NCBI RefSeq assembly: GCF_022581195.2
Contig: NC_061454.1
Coordinates: 7,316,001-7,380,000 of the forward strand
Direction: 5' to 3'
Length of the DNA stretch: 64,000 bases
Source of the DNA: Helicoverpa zea
Lineage: Eukaryota; Arthropoda; Insecta; Lepidoptera; Noctuidae
The translations under genes and the position numbers were made by a program. Below are positions 37,101-47,004 of the stretch, in pieces (the first letter of the stretch is position 1; each line of letters begins with the position of its first letter). The notes below the pieces were generated by a model. The model made no database searches, was not told the origin of the DNA, and saw nothing but the letters and a program-made list of their open reading frames with translations.

Positions 37101-39122
37101 AATATTTTTTTTATAGATCGTAAAAATCATCAAATCAACCCTCCCGCTGTGGGTTAGCAGCGGTGAGAGAGTGTCAGACTTTTACTGACCAAAAATCCAT
37201 CGTGTTCCTTCGTAGACCCTTATATGTACCAGGGCCGCGGTAACTCTTTCGAACAATCCCGCAGACACTTATTTAGGTGCTAACGAGAAAATTGGGGAGT
37301 ATGGATTGACACCTAATACCTAGGTATCTACATGTGACAATACTTTGAACATAGTAGCCAAACAAACATTGACCCACTACCTACACGAATCTTTTTTTCC
37401 TAGGTTACACTAGATAAGTACCTACCTTCCCTATAAACTCCAAAACCTCTCGATCGCTTGACTATCTCAAATTCATAGTTTCGCTTAAAAGCTAAAATTA
37501 TCGAGTATCGAAATAGCGAATACCTAGCTGTTTCTTTCCTTCCCGTGCGGGACTACGACAACAGAGAAAGATTTTTTTTAATTAGTTCGGCCTTTTCGGG
37601 GCCTTTGGGGTACCTATATTAACTATAGAAGTTCGAATGTATTTATTATTAAAAATAAATTGTAGGACATCATACTGGCGAGTGAAGCAAGAGTGTGGAG
37701 CAAGTTTTGGTGACCAATGTTCTCTGTTACAGGTTTGGTGTACTATTGCGTCAATAGCGATTCAAGCACGTGCGTTTGAATTGTGTTCTAAAGCATTAAT
37801 CAAACTCGAAGCACTTGATGTAAGTTGAACCTTTTCAAAATTTTAGATGAAGTACCTGGAGATCGCTGCATTGTTTTTATGATAATATTTGATTTTTGCA
37901 GCCTCAGACATTTGAAAATTTGGCGATAGAAATATTTACAAGATACAAACCTAAAGACGCAAAAGGAAATAAAATCGAATGCCCAAATTGCGACGTCAGC
38001 ATGCCTGAATGGTAAGCATCGATGTAGGCAATGCGGTAATTTGATAGTGCTTGTGCTCGTCGGATAAGGCCTCATTTACGGGGACGCCGGGCGTCTCGCG
38101 TTGCGTGTGGCGTGGCGTCTCGCGGCGCGTCTGACGTTTTTTCTGTTTACGGTGGGGCGGCGCGTGAAGCGGCACGCATCATCGCACGCGTAAACACAAA
38201 CTTATAGCAATGTACCTCCATGTTCATGGAGAAGCGAGACGGGAAGCGTGGCGGTGCCCGCCGCGTCGCCCGCGGCGAATGCTCTGGCGTTTAGCGAAGC
38301 ACGCGGCGGGCATCGCGGCGGCGCACGCTCGCCTCGATCAAAACGACTAGTTTTTAATTTTCTTCTAAAAAAAAGTCGATCATATGATACTCCATTGCGA
38401 CGGTGACTACGTCTGTGTTACGCGATTTCTAAATAAGACTGACAGAAGATTCCGCATTGGACATAGCTTCATCGAGAATTGCCGCTGCGTGCACCGCCGC
38501 GATAAACGCCGCGTGGGACGCGTCGGTGCCGTCCGCAGGCTCGGCCGCAAAAAACGCCCTAATTCAAACAAGCGCATCTAAAATCGCTTCTCCGTAAACG
38601 CACTCATACAACGCCATATATTTGAATTCAGTGCGGGCCGCGCCGCTCAACGCAACGCGCGACGCCCCGCGTCTCCGTAAATGAGGCCTAAGAGTTTTTA
38701 ACCAAGTCTCGGTGTGCTATTAGTAAACCCAAATGTAAAAAGTTACTAATTTTCTTAAAAACATGAATTTAACTTTTCAATTTTATCACGTGCAGCAACA
38801 AACATTACAATTACCTACGACCCGTGTGCGAAGGACTAGCCCAATTTTTTTTCTGTTACTGAACTCCACGTACGTAGGTATATTATTTATGTTTCGAATG
38901 TTAAACAGCGAGTGTCTTAGCTCGATGCTGAACAGATGAAATGTTGTCAGGTGTTCGTCGTGCTCGGGCTGCGGCAGCCAGTTCCCCGAGTGCGCGGTGT
39001 CGGGGCGCGCGCTGGTGGCGCCGCACACGGTGTGGGCGTGCAGCACGTGCGGCGCGCATGCGCAGCAGCACGAGCTCGTGCTGCGCCACTCCTGCCCCAT
39101 GTGCCACGCGCAGCTCGCATAA
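22164..39122 (+). CDS. WDR35: WDR35 / IFT121, IFT-A complex subunit, apparent internal loss
   Basis: IFT-A subunit of retrograde intraflagellar transport (Drosophila oseg4). Exons: 22164-22187, 22568-22679, 29049-29188, 29425-29527, 29750-29910, 30208-30355, 30703-30833, 30957-31160, 31254-31368, 31465-31578, 32029-32251, 32542-32767, 33437-33606, 33990-34205, 34634-34777, 34920-35040, 36011-36142, 36286-36379, 36889-37064, 37733-37819, 37902-38011, 38951-39122. All phases close: 1,040 residues. Matches include SWNHSSGYIAVGGEDG, LTTSDEHGVIIVWMLYKGSW, VIVGSVDG, DSFIYFANV, NPHPQLW and NDYAGIKFV. Two WD-repeat propellers are followed by TPR-like helices and a Cys-rich end (CPNC, CSSCSGCG, CSTCGAHA, CPMC). 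Compared with remembered vertebrate WDR35, about 80-100 residues are absent between 35040 and 36011, where a LINE fragment lies. The intron after 36142 uses a GC donor. Exons 36889-37064 and 38951-39122 are extremely GC-rich. Intron 2 (6.4 kb) contains another gene. Confidence 0.93.
22921..23564 (+). promoter_or_regulatory. Promoter and probable non-coding first exon of nested DDE/SWIM gene
   Basis: Upstream of the nested gene's ATG a donor CGAAT|GTAAGT at 23449 and an acceptor TTACAG at 23560 define a 112-bp 5' UTR intron. The first exon would end at 23448. The spliced 5' UTR suggests an ordinary gene promoter between about 22920 and 23400. No core element was identified. Confidence 0.4.
23565..27728 (+). 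CDS. Transposase-derived protein: Cys-pair zinc domains, HTH, DDE, SWIM
   Basis: Three exons, 23565-23681, 25300-25521 and 25749-27728, all in phase 0, giving 772 residues. N-terminal CVNC, CQEC, CVWC and CNAC pairs form two C-x2-C/C-x2-C modules resembling the insect ZAD fold (residues about 1-130). A CFVPDC...CEEH pattern with about 30 residues between is THAP-like. A helix-turn-helix follows (YLMKIRTGEPIRRIASLMSM). The nuclease core has all three acidic residues: D398 in CDGTYIY, D479 in LDRGF, E528 in VVEVVNGRF, typical of DDE_Tnp_4 (IS5/PIF-related) transposases. A C-terminal SWIM motif, CSC...SCAH, starts near residue 719. AATAAA overlaps the stop. No terminal repeats were found around the gene, and it lies within WDR35 intron 2 on the same strand. 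It may be a domesticated transposase or a young autonomous element. Function unknown; catalytic residues suggest it need not be dead. Confidence 0.85.
23714..25194. mobile_element. 1.48-kb non-autonomous TIR element with TTAG flanks
   Basis: Inverted ends CCACTCAAGCGTCC (23714 and the complement of 25181-25194) are flanked by TTAG on both sides (23710-23713, 25195-25198). A four-base TTAG duplication and CC ends suggest a relative of piggyBac, whose usual site is TTAA. Near the left end the motif AAGCGTCC recurs (about 23762). No transposase frame is present. It occupies intron 1 of the nested DDE/SWIM gene, and is therefore separate from that gene's own ancestry. Confidence 0.7.
25543..25690. 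repeat. Retroelement 3'-end fragment
   Basis: Begins ACTAGCTGACCC and includes GCCATTCTCGAGTTTTAGTGAG and a TTTTTATATATAAGAAG end, a common dispersed repeat type in moths. It lies in intron 2 of the nested gene. Confidence 0.5.
27860..28262 (+). repeat. SINE with tRNA-like head
   Basis: A perfect polymerase III B box (GGTTCGATCCC, 27923-27933) precedes a body from about 27990 to 28262 that also occurs at 48116-48330. Shared strings include GCAGTCGTTACGGGTAGTCAG, GTAACTGGGTTGTGGAGGTC and ATCCGGTTAGACTGGAAGCC (here with one-base differences from the other copy). No A box could be assigned confidently, so the head is described as tRNA-like. It lies in WDR35 intron 2. Confidence 0.65.
30505..30645. 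repeat. Retroelement 3'-end fragment
   Basis: Contains ACTAGCTTCTGCTCGTGG, ACCTCCCCTCTAATTTTCAG and a final GCCATTCGTGAGTTATA. The same family recurs at 52862-53040. It lies in the WDR35 intron before exon 30703. Confidence 0.6.
31855..31975 (+). repeat. Dispersed repeat, copy 1
   Basis: About 120 bases sharing AAATCATCAAAT, GAGTGTCAGAC, CATGTTCCTTCGTAG and AGGGCCGCGGTAACTCTTT with a second copy in the same orientation at 37126-37245. Both are in WDR35 introns. Confidence 0.7.
32803..33378. mobile_element. Long foldback element with duplicated arms
   Basis: 576 bp whose arms (about 220 bases each) are inverted copies, beginning GGGTTATTCCCG. Each arm holds two tandem versions of a roughly 110-base unit containing CGGTAACACC, CACTGT and CGATCGGG followed by an A-run. 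The central 150 bases are AT-rich. There is no coding sequence. It lies in the WDR35 intron between exons 32767 and 33437. Confidence 0.8.
33682..33955 (+). repeat. Lepidopteran-type dispersed repeat, forward copy
   Basis: Begins CCGGCCAAGTGCGAGTCGGA and ends near CTGGTGACAGACGGACGGAC and an AATAGGGTCCGG string. An inverted copy is at 36562-36757. The family is widely dispersed in moths as far as I recall; class not assigned here. Confidence 0.7.
34331..34505. mobile_element. Hairpin MITE with TTA flanks
   Basis: 175 bp that is almost entirely inverted repeat: arms of about 70 bases share CAAAGTAATGTCTAAAGTAA and AAGTAACGGTCAAATTCG. TTA lies on both sides (34328-34330, 34506-34508). Non-coding; it lies in the WDR35 intron before exon 34634. 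Confidence 0.8.
35085..35760 (+). mobile_element. 5'-truncated non-LTR retrotransposon (LINE) fragment
   Basis: An open frame to 35603 encodes the C-terminal end of a LINE reverse transcriptase: QFKYLGHIV followed by about 150 residues with YTSSLWANHTQKADSALRI and FRALLRLPP. A short 3' UTR ends in a TTATTATT-rich tail near 35735-35760. The truncated 5' end is typical. It lies in the WDR35 intron where expected coding sequence is absent. Confidence 0.8.
35770..35955 (+). repeat. Retroelement 3'-end fragment
   Basis: Contains AAACTCAAAAACTACTGGAC, a GTAGCTCCCACGGGACGCGGG-type string and GAAACGGCTAGCTAT. It follows the LINE fragment directly and may be a separate insertion. Related, more decayed pieces occur at 8675 and 10800. 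Confidence 0.55.
36562..36757 (-). repeat. Lepidopteran-type dispersed repeat, reverse copy
   Basis: Begins GGGTTCCGTACCCAAAGGGT and includes CTCCTCTGTCCGTCCGTCTG and ends GCGAGTCCGACTCGCACTTG. It is the inverted counterpart of 33682-33955. Confidence 0.7.
37126..37245 (+). repeat. Dispersed repeat, copy 2
   Basis: Direct copy of 31855-31975 with scattered substitutions, in the WDR35 intron before exon 37733. The following bases to about 37630 showed nothing recognisable. Confidence 0.65.
38068..38688. mobile_element. GC-rich MITE with TAA flanks, PIF/Harbinger-like
   Basis: 621 bp with inverted ends GGCCTCATTTACGG(G/A)GACGC continuing to about 40 bases, flanked by TAA on both sides (38065-38067 and 38689-38691). 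The interior is rich in CGCG-type words and lacks a transposase. It occupies the last WDR35 intron. Confidence 0.75.
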
Positions 39123-41298
39123 CGTTATACACCACAATAGCGTAATCATAAAAAAAATGTGCAAAAAAGTCACATTAGTGCAATATTGATGCTTCACTTC
39201 AGCCTTCAGAGAGCCAGACGACCGACCAAAAATAAGACATCACTTTAAACCCGTCAAAAACCGAGGAATCTCTCCTGCTGGATTTTTACCATCCCATTGA
39301 TTTTACGAACTGCTCTGGGGCTCTAGTCTGCTAATTTAATAATGTGTTAATTGGATATAAATTAAATATAGCAATTTAAACCTTAGCGGGCATTCATATG
39401 CCACTTACGTAAAATTTGCAGAATTAAGCTCCTCCACGTGCTTATCGCGTGTGCCATACTGTAGACACGTGGTGGCTTTGGGTGAATGAGCTGGGGCAAT
39501 GCAAATGTGAGCAAGGGGTTCCTCCTACCCCCCAAATAGACAACGTGAGTAATTTCATAACATGCGCACAGGGCTGGGACACCTGATCCCGAATTATACG
39601 ACATATCTCCATTTTAAATTATAAAGAAATTCTATGTTGAATGTTTTATTAATAGACAAAGATCAAAGGGCCGCTAAACATCACTTCTTTTCTCGCTAAT
39701 GAAACCGGACGTCAACTGTTTTCTAAAACTGCCCAGCTTATAATGTGACATTGTAATCTTTGTTAAAATTATATTTAAAGAAAACCATACATATTTATCT
39801 AAGTTTTATTCAATTAAATAGGGTTCACAAAGTAAGAACATGTTTTCTTTATTTAACTTGATCATTACAGAAAATTATCATTCTGACTAGATATTTAAAT
39901 AAAAATGCACCGTATCTATAATGATGTATGAATCTTTATTCCAATTCTAGATAGTATTTCTATTACCGTATGAACCAGTAATAAAGCTCAGGAACGTCAA
40001 TTAACTCATCAATAACTCACATATTTTAAATGCACATCCTTTCTCTGACACGCACATTATTTGTTTACACTATTTAAACCAAAAGTTACACTGTAAACTT
40101 TTAGTTAACTTTAAAAGTTACACAGAACACGATTTTTTTTCTATTAGGTAGATAATGTTACCACCTTCTTACATAATGCCAGTGATTATAAAACTGGTCA
40201 ATTGGTATCTTCAAAGTGGCATTAAACTAACTATGGTACACCTAGCCCAGTAAATAGAAGTTATAAGAACCCCATAAAATGGATACAAGAAATATTTCTG
40301 AAAAGTAATAAACATGATGTATCCACAAAAATAAATATTTACGAAAGGATAATAATACGTTATTGTACTGCATGTAATTGAATCAACAATCAACAACTGT
40401 ACAGTCATATTTCTACTTGAATGAGCAAATACAGTTTTTCATGAAAACAACTAATAACTATACTTTCATAAAATTACGATTACGACTAGCAAATTGTTTA
40501 GTAGCTATACAATCTTTGATCGCTAACAGAATAAACAGTAATAGTTTAGACAGACATGCAGACATTACAGATCACAGCACAGTGGCAAATGCATGAACTG
40601 AAATCGTTTTTGTTTCCAATAAGTCAAAATTAATAAAAAAAAATTACTGAAATATGCTCTCCACATGGTGCAGAAAATTCTATATCATATCATATTCAAG
40701 AAATAGTTTCTTTACAATTTTTGAGTTTATGATGTCATAGTATGTCCATAGATAGGTACAACAAAAGTCATAGATATAAGCTACTAAAGAATTTGACACA
40801 AGACTTTAAATAGGATATGATCAGAATTTAAATCCATAAGGTACCTGAAGTGTACCAACAGTATATTAAGCCGTTGCGATGTCTGTCAGAATTCAATAAA
40901 TTAATGATTATACCGAGTGTGAGTATGACTTGCATTTGGTATTTTTTGGCCAGCATGTAACTGTTTTCTTGGGCATAGGAATCAACTTGATATTTGGGAT
41001 TTGCTTTTTGAAAGAAATGCTTATAGAAAGTGAAGGGTGTTAGAAGGAAATATGAAAACTAATGTATTTTAATTAAATTAAGGTGCACAAATAGAAAAGA
41101 AATCCAAGTCTAAACTTTACGACCAACTTAAAGGTTTTGTATTTTCTCAGAACATTGTTTACCTTTAATGCTAATACATGGTTTTCAATGCTTCCTATTA
41201 CATAAAATTTGTTTTTTTAACTATACCATTTCACCCTATTAATCTTAAAAACCTCAGTCCCTTTCATCAACAATATGCAAATATTCAAAATAATATTA
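39123..41298. other. Convergent intergenic region, WDR35 and SELENOT
   Basis: Contains the two 3' UTRs. AT-rich, with no repeat family, RNA gene or protein-coding frame that could be supported. Long homopolymer and dinucleotide stretches are common. Confidence 0.5.
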
Positions 41299-42086
41299 TT
41301 ACTGCACAAAGTTATTATTTGGCAGGTCCATTTTCGAAAACTGCAAAGTATTGTCAATTATTTGAAACAACTCTGGGGGCTGAGGAATTCTTCCTGTCTC
41401 CAACTTTGACCACAGTGGAATGTTGTTGAGAGATATTTCAAATGCACCAGAAGATACTAGCTGACCTTCAATCATGTTAGCTAAGAAAAACATCATCATG
41501 CATGCATACAGTTTGTTCTCAAGGCACCAGCTCCACCATGCAGGCTGTGGTTTGTTGAGCCAGGCAAATATGTTGACCCCACTCAGTATACACATGATCA
41601 GTATCATCTTTCCAAAACCCTGAAACAATAATTTCGTGGTTATTATTTTCAAGACCACTTAATTTGAGACGAATGCAAACTAACATGTATACTGATAATG
41701 ATTAACTCACAATCAATCTGGATAAATACATATTTAGACCAGGGGGGTCATAGTTTGCACCAATGACAGATATTTCTGGATATTTTTGTTGTATTATTCC
41801 TGCATAGTCTTCAAATACTTTTCTGTATCCGCATGAATAACTGCAAAATAAAATTAATCTTATGAAGTTATTGTTATCACCAGTGAATTTTGTCCCCTGT
41901 GTCATGATAACCTTACCAGTAATATATGTTCATAATGTGACCAACACCTTGACCAATTTTAGTAATGCTTTCGGCATCATTTTCACTAGCTTGCGCATAA
42001 TTATTGCTGGATAAAATAATACATGTAATTACTACAGTAAGAAAACTTAAGGAAATATAGTAATTAGACGACAAAGACATTATCAT
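41299..42086 (-). CDS. SELENOT: Selenoprotein T homologue with Cys instead of selenocysteine
   Basis: Three exons, 42086-41917, 41840-41711 and 41619-41299, total 206 residues. Initiation is placed at MIMSLSS (complement of 42084-42086), giving a good signal peptide; an in-frame ATG at 42140 also exists. SELENOT is an ER-membrane, thioredoxin-like oxidoreductase. The redox site, split by intron 1, reads CYSCGYRKVFEDY, where vertebrates have C-V-S-Sec-G; both positions here are ordinary Cys codons (TGT, TGC). The family core ENKLYACMMMFFLANMIEGQ is followed by SSGAFEISLNNIPLWSKLE. A hydrophobic segment MILIMCILSGVNIFAWL precedes it. No SECIS element is needed. The start faces PITHD1 across 1.76 kb. 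Confidence 0.95.
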
Positions 42087-43846
42087 CGTATTCTCACAAA
42101 TTCTTCTAGGTTCTACTTCAATATTATTGTTAAACAACAATTATTCACATTAACACTGTGTTGTACAATAAGAAATTGTATTTTTAATTACTGTTCAGTC
42201 AAATAAAACACTGATTCATAAAATCATCACACGATTGACGATCTATTTAATTCATAGACAAAGACAAAACGTAGACGAATATTATTATCATCATCCAAAA
42301 ACACAGACTATGCAAAGACAGGGAGCATACATCTTTGGTTGGTGCGAGAGCGGGACCAATGTACAAAAAAAACAAGTTCATTCTACAGAGTACTCTTGAT
42401 GACTCTTGAGCACTCGAACACTTACTCTTGAGACCTCACCTTTTTTATATTAAAGGTAGCTTTTTAACATTATTTTAGTCTAGCTGCTCTACACGTGACA
42501 GTGGCACAATAAGGCAATCCCTAGACGATCAATTAAATTGCGCAATGTTCGTACTCTTATTGACCGCATATAGAGCGTTTTATACTTGGTGTGTACTTTC
42601 GTTGATTCCCCTGAGACCGTAGTGTCCGAGTTCACCACTCACCCTGCACCATAGGTTGAAGGCCCCAGTACACGTTGGCCCAAGTGCGGCCAATACACGC
42701 CATCACCAATGTGTACACGGGGTATTGGTGCAGGTTGGCGGACATTTGTCAAGGTTGGCGCGCATTCGGCGAGTTGTCGGTTTTTTGGGCACACATCAAA
42801 GGAATCGTGGCCCAGCTTGGCGTGTGGTGTTTACACATTCGGCCAATGTTTAGTTCGTCAGCGGCCGCTGAGGATAGTACACTTTTGTGTTGCGTATAAC
42901 AATAAATAAAGTAGCAAATATAGTAGTGTAGTATAATATAAATATAATAGTACAGTATAGTATAAATATAGTAGTGTAGTATACAAATAAACAGCCGCAG
43001 CCGTAACTACCTCGACGTCCATCGCAAATGGTTTGCCAGGTAGCAATGAGCCATGCGCCAATGTGTAAACACCATTTGATCGTGGCTTACATTCGTGCAT
43101 TGCAAAGCTTGGCCCAACACAGGCCAACGTGTACTGGGGGCTTAAGACGGTTGCTCAGGTTGTTGGTCGTTTGCACAGAGTACATTAATAAGTCGTTTGG
43201 ATGGACGGGTAAAATAATTTTGCTTTGTTCGCATTTTGTTTTTGTTTCATTGGCTGTGATCTTTCTTAACTCTAACAAATATTAAGTACCTGGACAAATT
43301 ATTTTTACCTCACAAATCTTGGCTTCGTCCATGGGGAGTGTCGTCATGCATGAACAAAATTTTGTTAATTTTAGTTTAACACAGCTGTTAAAAAAACAAT
43401 CTGTGCTTCCAAAACGGCCCCTCCAGCAGAAGAGTGACTAGCTGGAAGATCACATTATACGCTTTTTAATTTTCTGGTTACTATACTTCATACACGGAAA
43501 TATTTTAACGTTGTTGAAAACGCATTGTTGACTCCAGTCTCCAGAATATATTGTTCTAATAAGGCATGGCCTTTGATGTCAACCTGTCAACTCTTCTGAA
43601 AATGACATTGATTGACAGCTGACATATGGCTAATAATACAATAGCCAGGCCATCAGGCAAATTATTATAAACAGCTGATCCAAGCTATCTGTGAAGCCGA
43701 CTTTAGCCGACTGGTCAGCAGAAAGCACTAACCTATCTTATTAAATAGTTGATAAACAAAATAGTGCTGAATATAGCAAGTTATATACTAATTTGCGTGG
43801 ATAAAGCATAGTGCTTAATTTGTGTGTGCAGCATAAATAAAAAAAA
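42087..43846. other. Divergent upstream region of SELENOT and PITHD1
   Basis: Should hold both promoters. It contains a 480-bp inverted-repeat element (42661-43141). The rest, 43142-43846, shows no repeat or reading frame that I can support. Confidence 0.45.
42661..43141. mobile_element. TIR element with simple-repeat core
   Basis: Inverted ends (G/A)GCCCCAGTACACGTTGGCC at 42661 and the complement of about 43122-43141. Sub-terminal copies of TTGGCC and GGCCAA words are frequent. The core (42910-42990) is a TAGTATAATATAAATA-type simple repeat. The target duplication could not be fixed; flanks read TTGAA and TTAAG. Confidence 0.7.
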
Positions 43847-45658
43847 ATGTCTCATCATCATTGTCATCATGATCACGATCACGGCAATGCCGATGAACTT
43901 GGTATTCAATATAACCTGTATGAAAAAATTGATAAGGAAAATTTGCAATGCCTGAACGAAAGTGTCGAAGGGTCTGGTAAAACAGTCTTCAAATCATGGG
44001 ACAAACGACTTGACACGACTAACGTGAGTATTATTTTATAACAGATTTGTTTTTACTATTCAAAAGAAAAATATTTTCCATCATCAGGTCTTTAATTGGT
44101 CAGTGGGTTGTCTTAGGGGATTCCGCTCAGTGGGTCGTCTTAGGGGCGGAGTCCCCATTGCTTGGCACGGCGCTAGGCTTCTCAGATGGAGAGTGATAAA
44201 ATAAGCTTTGAAATTATACTATGTAATAGCTAGATGTTTCTCTTGGGTAACTAATTGTCTATTTATCCCTACATAGTACACATTAAGAATTATTGTCTCT
44301 TTAGGACCTAAATATTAATTATTTTAAAACATTTTATTTTATTGCAGTATGTAGAAAGTGATGCAGATGAAGAACTGTTATTCAATATACCATTCACAGG
44401 AAATGTTAAACTGAAGGGAATAAAGATATATGCTGAAGATTCTGACTCTCATCCTGCCAAGTTAAGATTGTAAGTAACTGCTTTAAATGATAAAATGTTG
44501 ACAAATAAATCATCATCTGCCTAGCCTTTTCCTCACTAACACTATCTTGGGGTGGGCTTTCAGTCTATCAGTATCAGTAGTACTAGTGTTATATCTGACT
44601 TCCCCTCCCTTGGTAAGACTTTGCCCAAAATGACTGTTGTGAATGACAGCTGAGCCCCACCAATGTCTTGTGCCTTCTAAAAAACTGCCTTTTGCAACTT
44701 AATTTTGTTAAATAAGTATTTATGTAAAAACAATTATAATCTAGCTTAAAATGCTTCAATGCTTTCCAGGTTCAAAAATAAGCCAAATATGACATTTGAT
44801 GATGTGACAATGGAACCAGACCAAGTATTTGAACTACAAAGGGATAGCCAGGGTGTTTTGGAATATTCACCAAAGTAAGTTATTTAGTATATGCAAATTT
44901 ATATAACTTTTACTATAAACATGGATGTTTCCTTTTTTGGATTAACTGCAGAGAACATCTAGTTCCTAGGCTGTGTTCAAACCAAACTGACCTTCAGGAG
45001 CCGAATGTGAGAGAATGTTATTCAGTTTGTTGTGTTTCCGTACATATTCACAATTTCGTTCTTTCTATCTGATAATAAGCAAACTAAACAGTGGTAATCA
45101 GAAATGGAATAGCTTCCACTAGAGGTTTCATTCGTGTCCCGTGGATGTAGGTTTTAGCATCCCTTCATAAATGTGGTATCTAACATTGAAAGAGATTTAC
45201 AGAATGGTTAAGTAGTTCCTGAGATTGGCATTTTCAAACAATTATATGTGATTATTTCTATCTTATGGATTTTATTTTATTTAAATAAAGTAATTTAAAG
45301 GTATCGCTTCCTTGCCTTCTACTGCTTTTACTGCCCTTAATCCATTCATGGTATTGCAATCACAGATATTTGTATCTGTAATAGGTAAACGATTATCGCT
45401 ATTAGAATTATGTAGTGTGTAATCCGTATTCTTAACATTATTTTCAGAATTGTAACATTTTCGTCAGTTTCACATTTAACAATGCATTTTCCTGCTAATT
45501 TTGGCGCCGAAACCACCAAGATATACTACATAGGATTAAAAGGAGAATGGACTCCCGGTCATCGGCATGGCGTAACTATTTGTACATACGAAGTAAGGCC
45601 TAATCTTGATGATCATAAACTTAAAAATTTAGATTCTGTATCTAAACAAATTGAATAG
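43847..45658 (+). CDS. PITHD1: PITH domain-containing protein 1
   Basis: Four exons, 43847-44023, 44348-44469, 44770-44874 and 45448-45658; phases close and give 204 residues (human about 211). The N-terminus is His-rich (MSHHHCHHDHDHG), as in the family, followed by LQCLNES with GSGKTVFKSWD, then the PITH core VESDADEELLFNIPFTGNVK, LKGIKIYAEDSDSHP and NFGAETTKIYYIGLKGEW ending in VTICTYE. The PITH fold is shared with thioredoxin-like 1, where it contacts the proteasome; the precise role of PITHD1 is less well defined. Nothing is missing. Confidence 0.96.
44070..44170. repeat. Short direct repeat in PITHD1 intron 1
   Basis: CAGTGGGTTGTCTTAGGGG and CAGTGGGTCGTCTTAGGGG occur about 27 bases apart. 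Likely a small local duplication. Confidence 0.6.
44505..44695 (-). repeat. Decayed SINE body fragment
   Basis: Reverse-orientation match to the SINE body at 27990-28262: CTTGGGGTGGGCTTTCAGTC at one end, then GGTAAGACTTT and TGACAGCTGAGCCCCAC-like pieces. It lies in PITHD1 intron 2. Confidence 0.45.
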
Positions 45659-45783
45659 TAATATCAAATTAAGTGAGACTGCATTGAAGTATGTACTGAC
45701 TGTAATTTTGCATACCAATATTAAAATGTAAATAATGTATTTCTCATGTATGTACATAATAATATTGTTGCCTTTTCTAAGAA

Positions 45784-45789
45784 AATAAA
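45784..45789 (+). promoter_or_regulatory. Polyadenylation signal of PITHD1
   Basis: AATAAA about 125 bases after the stop, followed by a T-run. Motif seen, use inferred. Confidence 0.5.
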
Positions 45790-47004
45790 ATGGTTTTTTT
45801 TTTTTTAATCTAAACCGTTTTTTATTTATTTTCGATTCAATTTCTACAAGTAGGTTCAATTATTTAAAAAATCCGTAAATCTGTACTGAAGTTTATTTAA
45901 ACGTGCTATGCTCTGGGACTACTTAACCGGTAAGAATAGAGAGCTCGTTTACCAATCGAGGAAGTTACTAACTCAATCGTCCAAAAATTACCCTCGAATG
46001 AAGGTGACAGAAGTGTGGTTAATTTTAAGTATCTACGCCAAAATTTACGAAGTTTTATGTGATGTATAAAGTTATATTTATTTTAGGATTTCATTTCATG
46101 CATGTTTATCATTCTACACAAAATTTCGTTAGCTAGCTGGTTATTCTCCTTTTTTAGTCCCCAAAAATATAAAAGTTTTTGTTGTACTGCGTTTACTTTT
46201 TGAGTCCTCAAACTAACAAAAACTTGCTACACTCAAGTTAAAAACGCACACGCCTCGCTTGCCTCTTTTTGATGTTACAACTTTTACTTAGTTCCCATGT
46301 GTGATTGTTTACTAACACTAGTATACTAATAGTATATAGTATAATACTATGCTACTAGCTCATGGCTGGCTCCGCCCAGGATGCTGGCAGGTTGAAATCA
46401 GTGCGATGAATAAAACATAGTGTATATTTTTCTTTGTTTTATATTATACTATTCGCAACTAGGTCAATAATTATTATATTTACAACACTATTATAATAAA
46501 GTGCTTTATATATTACAGGGACTATGTCCCAAAAAACAAAAATGTTTTAAGGAGCAAAACAAGAGGGTATCTATACAGAATTTTCATATGCAAGCATTTG
46601 AGTTAATGTTGATTAATGGTAGTTCAGAAATAATCAGCTAGATTAAAATTAAATAAGACTTTTATTATACAGGAACTGTACCTAACCATACGTAAATATA
46701 TTTCGAAGGTAGGAGGGTCGATTTACAATTCTGCAACTAACGTTACAACTTAGGTAGGTACTGATGGCATAATATCTGATTTGTGATAATAGATTGCTAG
46801 GTATATTATTGCTATCTATATAAAATTAATTAAATACTATGTAAATAGTTACGTCGTTATATGGTACTTAGTTAAATTTGGCAGTGATATCTATTCTTTC
46901 CATGTCTCTTCCCTTTTACATAGTTAGCACAGAGAAATACATCACAATTATTTATTCCTAAAAATAAGGTTTTAAGTGAATCTCGAATATTTAGGCAATT
47001 ATCT
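45790..47004. other. Convergent intergenic region, PITHD1 and collagen IV
   Basis: AT-rich with no recognised gene. An opposite-strand AATAAA near 46951-46956 lies about 50 bases past the collagen stop and may end that transcript. Confidence 0.45.

Noticed and set aside
36600..37157. Several overlapping Arg/Ala/Gly-rich frames on both strands
   Set aside because: High GC removes stop codons in all frames. Only the frame that joins WDR35 exons in phase and retains C-W-R-G-A was kept.
38901..39197. Arg/Ala-rich frames on both strands around 39000
   Set aside because: Shadows of the GC-rich last WDR35 exon, whose Cys pairs and phase identify the true frame.
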